In this document: in pieces, positions 23,759 to 34,002 of the stretch | Numbering within the stretch: position 1 is the first letter of the stretch | Layout: every line of letters starts with the position of its first letter | Assembly: GCF_000516985.1 (NCBI RefSeq) | Contig: NW_006917098.1 | Coordinates: forward strand, 1-64,000 | Length of the DNA: 64,000 nt | DNA from: Pestalotiopsis fici W106-1 | Lineage: Eukaryota > Ascomycota > Sordariomycetes > Amphisphaeriales > Sporocadaceae | Direction of reading: 5' to 3' | The notes under the pieces: model-generated | The model's input: the letters and a program-made list of their open reading frames with translations, nothing else | What the model was told of the DNA's origin: nothing | The model's database searches: none | Translations under genes and position numbers: made by a program

Positions 23759-25327
23759 ATGGCATTCAGTCCCAAGACTGACGCAGAAAAAGCCGCGAAT
23801 GCAATCACCAGCGACATTCTGTCACCTCAATGCACGGAAGATCATGATGCACATGCCACAACTCCAAATCCCCATCATCCTAAGCCAAAGTTCAGCGTAC
23901 GTGGTCGTCTTGGGGCATGGAATGCACGCCTGGAATCTCTTTCAGGCTTCGAGGCTCGCGGCAGTACGCGCGTGCCACCTTCCGAGCGGCGCCCTCCATC
24001 GCCATGGGACGACATATCCGTATTGCTGGTCTGGTTCTCTGCCAACATCTCTGTGAATAATCTCACAGTCGGTCTCTTCGGCCCTCTCGTCTTTAATCTG
24101 GGTTTTCTGGACTCCGTCATGTGTGCCGTCTTTGGCGCCTTGCTAGGCAGTATCTCAACGGCTTATATGAGCATTTGGGGTCCCATCAGCGGCAACCGTA
24201 CCATGGTAGTGTTGAGATACTTCATGGGGTACTGGCCGGCCAAGATCCCAACACTCTTGAATATCGTGCTAATGGTCGGTTACTGCACAATCGACGCAAT
24301 TCTAGGTGGTCAGATGCTCAGTGCAGTCAATGGTGGAGGACTGTCCATCACGGTAGGCATTGTGGTAGTTCAGACTGTGTGTTTGGCGGTGACAATGTTT
24401 GGGATGAAACCCTTCCATATGTATGAGAGATTTGCTTGGATTCCCCAGATCGTCGTTCTTTTGTTGCTTGGCGGCATTGCCGGACGACATTTCAATGTCC
24501 AAACTCAGTCGATTGGATCAGACATCACAATCGCTGCTAATCGACTGAGTTTCTTGTCATTATGCCTTTACGCGCCGAATTCATGGGGCGCCGCAGCCTC
24601 GGATTTTTATGTATACTATCCGGAGCATACTTTGAAGAGGAAGATCTTTCTGCTTACCTTGATAGGGCTGTGGCTGTCATTCTCATTTGTTTATATCTTG
24701 GGGATTGGGCTTGCAACAGGTATGTCGGGCAATACCGCATGGCAGGACGCATACAACGTCTCAGCGGGCGCATTGGTTGTTGCCGGATTCGAGCCCCTGA
24801 AGGGATTCGGACGGTTTTGCGGGGTGGTTGTGGCTTTGGGCGTCATTTCAAACAGCATTCCGGGTACCTATGCTGCTGCCCTTGATTGCCAGATCTTGGG
24901 TCGATATGGAAAGGCCGTTCCACGTTGGACGTGGTCGTGGGTGCTCGTCGTGGTCGAGCTCGCCTTGGCATTAGCTGGCAGAGAGCATCTCCTTGTCGTC
25001 ATGCAGAATTTTCTTGCCTTGATGGGCTACTGGGTCGAACTCATGGTTGTGATTGTCTTGGTCGAACACTTGTGTTTTCAACGATCGCTGAGCCTTGACT
25101 GGGCTAGGTGGGAAGACAGGTCATATTTTCCCCTGGGCATAGCAGCGCTGGTGTCTTTCCTACTTGGATGGGTCGGGGCAATATTGGGAATGTACCAAGT
25201 GTGGTATACTGGTCCATTGGCAGCCCGAGCGGCATCTGCAGATGTAGGACTCTGGATAGGAACAGGGTTCACTCTAGTTACTTATCCTTTGTTCAGATGG
25301 CTGGAACTTGGATATTTCAAACGCTGA
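23759..25327 (+). CDS. NCS1-family nucleobase/cytosine permease
   Basis: Integral plasma-membrane symporter of the purine-cytosine permease type (Fcy2/FcyB-like branch of NCS1), importing nucleobases or related heterocycles. It is intronless and 522 residues long. The ATG at 23,759 is the first ATG of the frame. A hydrophilic N-terminus of about 95 residues is followed by about twelve hydrophobic segments. Family landmarks include NLTVGLFGPLVFNLGF in the first membrane helix, an SIWGPISGNRTMVVLRYFMG stretch after helix 2, and LYAPNSWGAAASDFYVYYPE in the middle. The last is the conserved cytoplasmic stretch of fungal cytosine permeases. Its pairing with the divergent GMC oxidoreductase hints at a shared catabolic or biosynthetic role. 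The exact substrate is unknown. Confidence 0.9.
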   Translation: MAFSPKTDAEKAANAITSDILSPQCTEDHDAHATTPNPHHPKPKFSVRGRLGAWNARLESLSGFEARGSTRVPPSERRPPSPWDDISVLLVWFSANISVNNLTVGLFGPLVFNLGFLDSVMCAVFGALLGSISTAYMSIWGPISGNRTMVVLRYFMGYWPAKIPTLLNIVLMVGYCTIDAILGGQMLSAVNGGGLSITVGIVVVQTVCLAVTMFGMKPFHMYERFAWIPQIVVLLLLGGIAGRHFNVQTQSIGSDITIAANRLSFLSLCLYAPNSWGAAASDFYVYYPEHTLKRKIFLLTLIGLWLSFSFVYILGIGLATGMSGNTAWQDAYNVSAGALVVAGFEPLKGFGRFCGVVVALGVISNSIPGTYAAALDCQILGRYGKAVPRWTWSWVLVVVELALALAGREHLLVVMQNFLALMGYWVELMVVIVLVEHLCFQRSLSLDWARWEDRSYFPLGIAALVSFLLGWVGAILGMYQVWYTGPLAARAASADVGLWIGTGFTLVTYPLFRWLELGYFKR

Positions 25328-27133
25328 CTGGGAATTGTACAGATGTTGGCAAGGGGCATCAGTGGGAGATGGCTTGGGGTATGCCGAGACAGAACGAAAG
25401 CCGGAGCTACGAGTCTGACCGTGATACGACCACCAGGAGTACAAATATCCTCGAGATTCAATACCTAGTAGTCTTAACAATTCCTCGAACGCTGCAGGTG
25501 CCAACGCAATGGAGTCAGGATACGGAATTTGATTTGCATGACACTTACTCGGTACGTACATTGGAACTCTCGTTGGATTGAACCGTGTCGCACAGCATGT
25601 GCCTAAATATCACTTCCCTACTCATTTCTTAAAGTGCACGCTCATTATGAACATTGGACAACCTCGGGCTGCCAAACCCCGAATCTGATCTTATGCGATC
25701 CCCTGGGACAATGAGTGTATTACGCTGGCTGACACCCAGCTTCCATCCATGGCGCCTGGGCAGCTGACACAGCGGACTTCGGATCGTAAAAGTGACCGAC
25801 ATGGTGTATTGTGAAAACAATGGGCATTTCTGATCGCACATAATGTACTTATGAGTTTGATTCAGCGATCGGCCTTTATGAGCTGTGAGCTACACTTCGC
25901 TTCTAGATAGCATTTGTGGAGAGACGCAATAAAGGTTTTTTCCGTTGTCGTATGCTCGCGTGCTCTCTAGCCATAGTGGGAGTTCTAGCGTGTTCGCCGC
26001 GTGGATGTGCCCCACAACCCTGTTGCTCTAGGTAGCTCTAGCGGGTGACCCGGACTGTTGGTGATTGCGAACTGATGCAGGAACGGAGAATTATAAGACG
26101 GGAAATCATGAACCAACCACGACGGGCAGTTCGCAGCCGAAAGCCATGCGACTCACTCTGCTGATAGCAGAGGCCCAAAGTCCGACACGCCGACGCGGAG
26201 ACACGGGGTTGATGAGCAGACCACGTCGCTTGTACCACAGCTTCTTGGGTAGCACATTTACATGTATACGGAAATTGCATGGCCTGCCAGCACTGCAAGA
26301 CACAGCCTTGAGGGAGGCTTGAGGGAACAGTGAGATGATCGACTGACCGACTTGGAAAGAAATGGTAGTCTGTACTACAGTCATCCCACGAAAGTCAACA
26401 AGGGAACGACACGGCATTGGAAGCAGGACATGTCCAAGACTGGCAGTCGGCCATGTGTTTGCTCGTATCAAGGCTCGGTCGGTACCTTGGACCAACCGGA
26501 AAGCACGGCAAGAATTTGCGCATTCTGCGTTTTGGTGTCAACGGGCACTTACTACGCCCCGGTTCCGTCGTAATCTGACCATGACACTTCCTTCGTCTGC
26601 CGACAAGAAGCTCCGGATGCGCCCTGATTGGGCGTAGAGATCCATATCAAGAGAACTGACGGTGTCCACTGTATGCCTGACCTCGGCGATAGCAAACAGA
26701 CGTGTTGGCGGTTAACAGGCCTGACAGGCGTCTTGATCAAATAGATTTGCTGTATAGTTCTCATTGTGGGTCTTGGTGTCAGACTACCAGGGTCATGGCT
26801 CGATGCGCACACAACCCGTCGATCCCTTGGTGGGTATTTCATTGGAGACTTCTATATGCTATTGCGCGTCATTGATGTCGAGGTATCTATTATGAATCCG
26901 AAAAATCCGAGCATGACTGCATGGGACAAATTTATCCATAATGCCAAGCAATATGTGTTCCCTTGAATCTCGACCCAAGGCTCCAGCCCCTACCTGGGGA
27001 TCATCTGGAATTCTTATTTCAGCCCTGCAATCTGCCAGCAGCAAGAGAAATTTTCTTGTTCTGGAAGGTTTGGGATTTTTCTCGGATTTCCTTGTCTGTC
27101 AACCTCCGAGTTTTCAATCATTACCTGGCAGCC
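25328..27133. other. intergenic, no gene seen
   Basis: About 1.8 kb of ordinary composition. Several open frames of 60-130 codons exist on both strands (for example 26,106-26,495 minus), but none has protein-like composition, domain motifs or splice support. The right end carries the promoter of the PAP2-type gene. Confidence 0.55.
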
Positions 27134-28501
27134 ATGGGTATTGGCGCATTCGCAGAGCCTCTTGTGGTGGTCACACTGCTGTTTGGCGGTGTATATGTGA
27201 ACCGAAACACTAATTACAAGCTATTTGGAAAGAATGGTCGTGGTTGGGAAGAGAAACGATTTGATCATGGTCGCGACGAAACTCCTACTGGGTCTGAATG
27301 GCCCTCTCCACGGTCCTCTGCCGATACTTTACTCGAGGAAGCTGTAAGCCTCACGCAGTCCGAGCCAACATGGAGGAAGCGAGAGATTTCTCTATGGAGA
27401 CTTCGCTTTGAGGTGACATCGCCCAACACTGCGGTTTTCCAAGACTATTTCCTAAGCCAACTGCTCCGCAAGCTTCCATTCCTGGCCGAGTGCTGGTACT
27501 GGGCTCTGATATATTGGGTGAGATTTCTCAGCCAGACAAACCAAGGACTACACTAATCAACTCGAAGGTTTACCAAGTCGGAAGAGCGATCAGCGCACTC
27601 ACCCTCGACGAAAAGACAGTTGATGTGGCTCGACACCACGCTTTGCAGGTGATCGCCTTGGAAAAGCGACTCAAGATTTTCTGGGAACCATATATCCAAT
27701 CGGTGTTTATGCAACACGAGACAATGATGCACTGGATCAACAGGATATACTCTTACATCCACATCCCTGGAACCATCTTCTTTTTAGTGTTCCTATACTT
27801 CTACACAATTACTCGCAAGCGAACCGATGAGAGACAACTCAGTGGAGACTTGAGTGGCCAAGCAGGCTCCAACACTGGCGCCGCATTGTACCAGGCCAGG
27901 CGACGGACCATGGCCATGTGCAATCTTCTCGCCTTTATCGTCTTCACTGCTTGGCCATGCATGCCACCCCGACTGCTGAGCGATCCCAATCCTACAGGAG
28001 CCGAGGCCGAGCTTGGTCGAACATATGGCTTTGTCGATACTGTGCACGGAAAGGGTGGTGAAAGCAGTGTCTGGACACAAAATAAGTTCTGCAACCAATA
28101 TGGTCAGTGTTCGGGCGAGTGACCCAATTGTTCGCGGATGATTACTGACACGTATTGTAGCCGCCATGCCCTCCCTGCACTTTGGTTACTCTCTCATGAT
28201 CGGACTGACTATTTCCATGCTCCCGTTAGCGCCCCAGCATCGTGTTCCAATGTCACTGCGGGTTGCTGGCCTACACTTGAGATTTCCTTCTCTTCGCCGC
28301 ATGCTATGTGTTGCAGCAGGATTTCTCTACCCATTCATTATCCTTATCGCTATTGTGTCAACCGCCAACCACTTTATCCTTGACGCCGTTGCGGGAGCAT
28401 GCGTTTGTGCCCTGGGATGGTGGGGAAATCGGTTTCTCTTGAATTTGTTGCCACTCGAAGACTACTTCTTGTGGTGTTGCCGCCTTCACAGACCCATGTA
28501 G
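27134..28501 (+). CDS. PAP2-superfamily membrane protein, IPC-synthase (Aur1/Ipt1)-like
   Basis: Multi-pass membrane protein of the PAP2/inositolphosphotransferase superfamily. Enzymes of this group act on phospholipids or sphingolipids at ER/Golgi membranes. Three exons: 27,134-27,517, 27,568-28,102 and 28,161-28,501, introns 50 and 58 nt, 419 residues. The start has a good context (GCCATGG) and opens a membrane helix. Splicing yields YWVYQVGRA and AAMPSLHFGYS joins. Active-site features are PSLH (His 313) and ANHFILD (His 377, Asp 381, the H-x3-D pair), with WPCMPPRLL further upstream. The classical KxxxxxxRP first motif is not seen, as is usual in the Aur1-like branch. This is probably not Aur1 itself, since the charged middle region around residues 45-95 is unusual. 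The exact lipid substrate is unknown. Confidence 0.85.
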
Positions 28502-29136
28502 TATCAAACTCGAGTGAGGAATAGAATGGATGCCTTTTTCTTCAGGGGGTAATCTCATGCACAAGCATGCTGTACAATGACCGCCGGGAGGTATATACTT
28601 GTCATGTGCATGGGCACCGAGATTGTATTGGCCAGATTTCAGACTCAGGACTCCCTGCTGTGCCTAGCAAACCCAATAATATTAATTGACACAAAGAGAT
28701 GATGGAATTCAAAAAAGATACCACTGATGTGCAATCAGTTCCTGGCCTAGAAAGCCATTCATGGAGCAGGAATATTTAAGACTTCAAGATTGTTGCTGCT
28801 TTCTGATCACCAGGGCCTGGCGGACCAACGATCAGCAGCCGGACCGTACCGGACCGCTGGTGTAGTAGGTGACAAACCGCCACAGGCCGACCCCACCACG
28901 TAGTTCGATGAGCCTGTTTGAGGCTTGAGCCCTTGACGTGGCTATCTCTGTACCCAGCATAATACTAGGTGAGCAAGGTACCTATGCATATCCATCCCAT
29001 TCCAGTGGCGGCAGTCCGGTGACGAAAGCTTATCTTCGGAGGATCGCTCATCTCACAAGTTCCATCTCCTCTTCCTCGCCGTCCGTCAAACTTGATTCTC
29101 GAGATAATAACTGTCGGTTCGAGATGCGATTTCGTG
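28502..29136. other. intergenic, no gene seen
   Basis: About 0.6 kb between two co-oriented genes. It presumably contains the terminator of the PAP2-type gene and the promoter of the PQ-loop gene. No coding signal was found. Confidence 0.6.
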
Positions 29137-30291
29137 ATGGATGAGGTGCTGCTCGTCTTACCCATGTCCTGCGAGGACCCGCCGCAATACCATAGTGTGC
29201 CCCGCACGGTCATTTGGTCGTAAGTCCTTCACATTGATTCTTGTCAGTACTAGTATTTATTCAACATATCTTGGACATTGGCCCCTGCGCCGTGTGCGTC
29301 AGTATCTCTCCGCATTGCAATGTATACTCAGCTTTGATACAGACTTCTATGGATCGCCATCATTGGCGCTTACATCCCGCAATACCTGCGCATCCGCAAA
29401 GAAGGGACCAAGGGAATATCACCGTACTACATCCTCAATCATGGCCTGTTCTCCACCACAACGTTAGCACTCCGGTTTGGCCACAGGGTTTTTTATAAGG
29501 CATTCAACTGTGTTGCCAGTGGCGAGCTGGACGGATGGAAGGGCTATTCCGCGTCGCTTGACTTCCTGGCCGTCTTTGTGCAATGGGCTTGTGCCATGGT
29601 CTTGTAAGAATCCTAGGCCTCTGGGCCCGTGCAGAGCAAATAAGCGACATGCTCACATCAGCTCTTTAGGTTTGCCATCTATCTCCATTATCGCACACCT
29701 GCCGTGCTGCCAGATCAGGCGCCTATCCGCCGTCTCTCAGACTGGCAGCCCGAGGATCCGCATGAGCACAAGCTCACGTCAGCCATTATGAAAAAGGTGC
29801 TCATTTCATACTCGGCCGTCACCCTCCCGGTTTCACTCTTGCTCCTTTTTCTCAACGGACAGCCATACTTTCAACGGAGCGGGCCGCAAACAGCTTTTTA
29901 TGGCGTGTTCTGGTCGCTTTGGATCGCCTTCCTATGCATAGTCGATGCCTTCCTTGTTGCCTTCCAGTTTGTCAAGCAGCTCAAGACAATAGGACGTCTG
30001 AGATCGCGCGGGTCGCTCAGCATTGCTTCCGTGCTCTCCTTGTCAATCGTGTTGATTCTTCTGGCGTTGACCCAGTTCTTCAGGTCACGAGGAAACATCT
30101 CTCTTCCCCGTGAGCGGCACTCGAGCTTTGGGCGCTTCCTCCAATTATTTGGGTATGTATATGGCTGTGTCAGCGTTGATGTCATGTATCTAGTTGCAGG
30201 CCTTGGATACCTGGTTCTATTTCAGCTTTGTCTGGTTTTTGACTGGAATGACTTGTTTGGTACTCGGTTTGGCAGGATCCAACTAGTTTGA
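29137..30291 (+). CDS. PQ-loop repeat membrane protein
   Basis: Polytopic membrane protein with one clear PQ-loop motif (AYIPQYLRIRKEGTKGISP, PQ at residues 40-41). PQ-loop proteins are typically organellar or vacuolar transporters of amino acids or sugars. Three exons: 29,137-29,219, 29,343-29,603 and 29,670-30,291, introns 123 and 66 nt, 321 residues. The ATG at 29,137 is the first in frame with exon 2 after splicing, which joins IWS to LLWIAIIGAYIPQ. About seven hydrophobic segments follow. A second canonical PQ motif was not seen. The protein ends with a short soluble tail. The first intron contains other possible acceptors (AGs near 29,247-29,254 and 29,330), so exon 2 could start differently. 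Transport substrate unknown. Confidence 0.82.
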
Positions 30292-32580
30292 GAAGTAGGC
30301 ACATCTTCGAATCCAATAAACATGTTCATCTCGCAACCCCAGCGTGAGGATGACCTTATTGCTGGTGCTTTAGAGTCTGGTTTATGCAACCTTTCTTTGG
30401 CAAAACTGGCCAGCGGTCAACCTTGAAGCTGTGCCTGGATGTCGTGTCTTAATTCAATGAGAAAGTGTCAAGAGCTTTCCCTTATGCATGTCGAGCTATA
30501 TGGCAATGTTCTCCGGTACGACCTCGAATGAGTTACAAAGCCGGCATTGACGGTGGGCAAAGGGTATTAAGGCTAAGAGGCTGCGAGTGGCTCGGAAATG
30601 AAAAGAAGCTGACCAAGATGACACTTTCTGTAAAAGGATTCAGGCAACTTCTCTGCAAATATCCATTGGCAATTGACGAGCCCATGGGTCGGCTTAGACG
30701 CATCATCCGGCCCGCAGACGCGTTAGACGGTCAAGAAGTGGGCCGCTGATCGACCTCCTTCCCCATGATAAATATGGATAATCATCCCGGACCTATACTT
30801 TCAATCCCCTATCATTGGCAGTGTATTCAAGAGTCTTTCAGATATTCTCCGCAGTCACTGTCAATTAGTGGATACCAGTGTCCATGAAGTGTACGTATGC
30901 CACTATTCCCAATATATACCATCAAGGCTGAGAAGTACACGATACCCAGCTGTTCACATTACAGCTTCTATTCTATGACGAAACTGGTGTATATCGGATG
31001 TGAAGCAAATTCATATAATTCATCAACTTTACAGGCAACATTCTCTGCATTTAATTAGTTAGCAGTCAACATCACACACCCCTTTCTATGTTACATTAAA
31101 CTCTCAAAAATATAAATGACCATTTGGCTATTGTGAAGAAGGATGTGGTACGTACCTACGATTCAATCCTAATCAAATCAAAGTGGAAAATGAGATCAAA
31201 ATAACAGGAATGAATAGCCCTTATTCCTATAATCAGTGATTATGCCAGCACACATTGCCAGAGTGTTCTCTTATTAGCTAAATCGCAAAGACTGGTCCTG
31301 GTTTCATGTACCTAGGCACGATGCTGGTAATATTATGCTGCTTAGCATCGTCATACTTAAAGAGTTTATCTTTAGAATGACATATTAAAGGAGACTGGAC
31401 ATTAGCTAAGCTGATGCGTTCACTATTGCGATGGTCGAAGTATCCTTCAGCTTCCTGGGTATCCTCCTCATCCCGACTAATCTCTTGGAACACGGGCGTG
31501 GTGGCTCGCGACTGGAAGGTACTTTGCAATGTATATAGCTTTTGAGGAAACTGTTCTAGAGTGATCGTCAGTCTTGAAGCCGAACGGACCTTTGAGTATC
31601 CATCACCAAGGGGAGACGTGGGGTATCGCAATGGGGCTCTTACGAAGCTTGGCTTCTTCCAGCTTTCTGGGAAAAGGAGTAAATCCTTGTAACGGCACTC
31701 GGGGAGTACGCCATGCGCACCTTTCGACGGACGTGTTGGAGAGTAGGCGCGCCGGATCCGGGCTTCCGCCATGTCGGCCACATGTTAACCAGAAGCTGCC
31801 AGTTATTATACTCGTCATACAAGGGTGCCGTTGTTCTTTCGCTAGAAGCAAAGGAATGGAGATGATTGCCGGAAGCCATTCTAGAACATGAGAGAAGATT
31901 TATCAGTTCCAAGACCCAATGATATCCACGTGACCCGTCTAATCAAAATGATGGGCTTTCACTCAATGGATAATGGCTTTACTGCCTGTGACTTTGGCAA
32001 GATCTGGTGGTCTAATGATTTATGTTCACCTTGAGACAGTAGCATATTAGCAACGTACCAAAGTTTCGCATTTTGGTGAAAGTAATTCAAGAGGCAAGCA
32101 TCTATCTGGACTTCATTCACCAGTATCACAATGGACAGCCACTGCCACTGTGAGAAGCCAAGACACCAAAGGCACCCACCTTTCATATCACTGCACGGCC
32201 GCCGAAATAAAACGAGGTCCCATAATGATCGACATATGCCCACGTTTAAGAGACATGTATTGATTTTTGGATGAGCTTTACGTTGATCCCCAAGACCAAT
32301 GACAGCTCAAATGAGACGGTAAATTGGGCCAGCCAGTGTAACAAGCTTTGCTTAATTGTACGTCGCCATAGAGTCTCTCATGACTGATCTGAATTCAATC
32401 GAAGAACTGATAAGTATATATAAGTAGACAAGACACTCTCTCAAATATCGTCCCGCATCACAGATAGCAACAACAACTCAAACAGTACAGTCATTCATTC
32501 TTCATCGCTCTCTTCCATCTACCATTTATACTTTCTCCATTTGCCTGCATCATTCAAAGCCAACTCTTTTCATCATCAAA
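30292..32580. other. gene-poor stretch with one weak reading frame
   Basis: About 2.3 kb. The only frame with some protein-like character is on the minus strand at about 31,775-31,278 (up to about 165 codons, charged, with an acidic stretch DEEDTQEAEGYFD). An overlapping frame upstream (31,879 ATG, MASGNHLHSF) cannot be joined to it by a convincing intron. It has no recognisable domain. I do not call a gene; it may be a decayed or lineage-specific one. Confidence 0.35.
32415..32424 (+). promoter_or_regulatory. TATA-like box upstream of the repeat-peptide gene
   Basis: TATATATAAG about 160 bp before the ATG at 32,581, followed by a CT/CA-rich leader typical of highly expressed fungal genes and a CATCATCAAAATG start context. 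Confidence 0.5.
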
Positions 32581-33195
32581 ATGCGTTTCACTACAGCCAT
32601 TGCTACCGTCATATTGGCCTACACTGCCATTGCCTCGCCTCTGCAGGCTCGTCAGGAGTCTTGCGAGACTGCGTACGACAAATGCTTGACCGCACCAGAT
32701 GCCAACATGTCCCAGTGTGTTGCCAACTACAGCAACTGCTCGGGTCACCTACCCAGCAACAAGCGCCAAGATCCATGCCAGGACGTCTACAATCAGTGCG
32801 TCACAGCTCCTGACGCCAACATGTCCAAGTGTGCCGCCGACCAGGCTACCTGCCAGAAGAATCCGAAGCGCCAGGACAGCTGCCAGGACTCTTACAATCA
32901 ATGCGTGACTGCACCTGACGCCAACATGGCTCAGTGTGCTGCCGACTTCAGCAACTGTTCTGGTCATCTGCCCGGTCAGAAACGTCAAAACGCTTGTCAA
33001 GATTCTTACAACCAGTGTGTTACTGCTCCTGGTTCCAACATGGCCCAATGTGCTGCCAGCCAGGCCACTTGCCAGAAAAATCACCCGAAGCGCCAGGATA
33101 CTTGCCAGGACTCATACGATCAATGTGTTACTTCCCCTAAAGCAAGCATGGCTCAGTGTGCTGCCCAACGCGCTACTTGCCAGTCGGGCCATTAA
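32581..33195 (+). CDS. secreted Kex2-processed repeat precursor, five Cys-rich peptides
   Basis: Intronless, 204 residues. A signal peptide of about 19 residues (MRFTTAIATVILAYTAIAS) is followed by five repeats with identical spacing C-x6-C-x10-C-x6-C. The repeats are separated by dibasic Kex2-type sites Lys-Arg at 61-62, 96-97, 134-135 and 170-171, with Ala-Arg at 23-24 before the first. Predicted peptides are residues 25-62, 63-97, 98-135, 136-171 and 172-204. Every peptide begins with Gln, which can cyclise to pyroglutamate. Repeats 1 and 3 end SNCSGHLP-type and repeats 2 and 4 end ATCQKN-type, so a two-repeat block was probably duplicated. Four cysteines per unit suggest two disulfides and a helical hairpin. 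No UstYa-like oxidase, tyrosinase or methyltransferase gene is nearby. The layout matches fungal Kex2-processed repeat proteins; the function of the peptides (signal, effector, antimicrobial) is unknown. Confidence 0.88.
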   Translation: MRFTTAIATVILAYTAIASPLQARQESCETAYDKCLTAPDANMSQCVANYSNCSGHLPSNKRQDPCQDVYNQCVTAPDANMSKCAADQATCQKNPKRQDSCQDSYNQCVTAPDANMAQCAADFSNCSGHLPGQKRQNACQDSYNQCVTAPGSNMAQCAASQATCQKNHPKRQDTCQDSYDQCVTSPKASMAQCAAQRATCQSGH

Positions 33196-34002
33196 GGTGC
33201 TTTACTCGCGGAAAGCCATTATGAAAATGTGCGATAAATTGATATCCAGGAGGACAGGCTGAGACAGGGAATACACTAATTTTTCAATAATTTACAATAT
33301 ACAAGTTGATTGTGTTCTCCGTCGTTAGTTCATCAGAAGAAAAATATCACAGCTTTGATACCAAGTGATGATATGCAAAACCGCATATTACATTCCTTCT
33401 TCATCTTCAGTTCTACCAGGCTCCTGAATCCTTGTGACTGGAAGAAAATGACTTTGGATTTGCCTGCGCAGGTCACGACCTCAGCTTTCAGAATTATTAT
33501 TCGGTTGAGAGGGAGATGCAGATCCATGCGGCAACCAAGATTATAAATCAAGTTTCAACACACAGGACTGGACCATTGCGACATCACAACAGAATTGCCA
33601 TGAAATTCACATCTTGCAAGATCTCTATACCAAAAAATGATCTCGCTAACTGCAGTATCAAGTTGACCACATTTCTATTTTCATTTATTGTAGCGTCAAG
33701 TTGTTTATATAAGTGTGTAGCCATACCCAGTCATGACATCATGTCTCATCAATCATCATCCAGTATCATACATTGCATACACCATTTTTGGACAAGGTCC
33801 GGCCCACGGTTCTGATACCAGGTTCTCTGGTCTCTGTTCCTTTCTTCTACCTTCCGATGCATCAAAGTGGTCACAAATGTTCCCATCATCAAGTTTAGCA
33901 ACGGAGAATACCACCCAATTCCACGGCGACAGAGTGTTATCTGGGGACTAAGCACCACACGAAGGCCTCTTGTGAGCGGAACATGAATTTGCAGGGAGGC
34001 GG
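33196..34002. other. intergenic, no gene seen
   Basis: About 0.8 kb between convergent genes. Nothing protein-like was recognised. A possible extra 3' exon of the minus-strand Ser-rich gene could begin near 33,950 if the GTAAGA at its end is used as a donor. Confidence 0.5.

Noticed and set aside
31278..31781. hypothetical minus-strand gene
   Set aside because: Composition is mildly protein-like, but there is no ATG-supported start with a convincing upstream exon, no domain and no homology I recognise.
32000..34000. dikaritin-type (ustiloxin-like) RiPP cluster
   Set aside because: The repeat precursor is present, but no UstYa (DUF3328, HxxHC) protein, tyrosinase or methyltransferase is encoded nearby, and the repeats are Cys-rich rather than short Tyr-containing cores.
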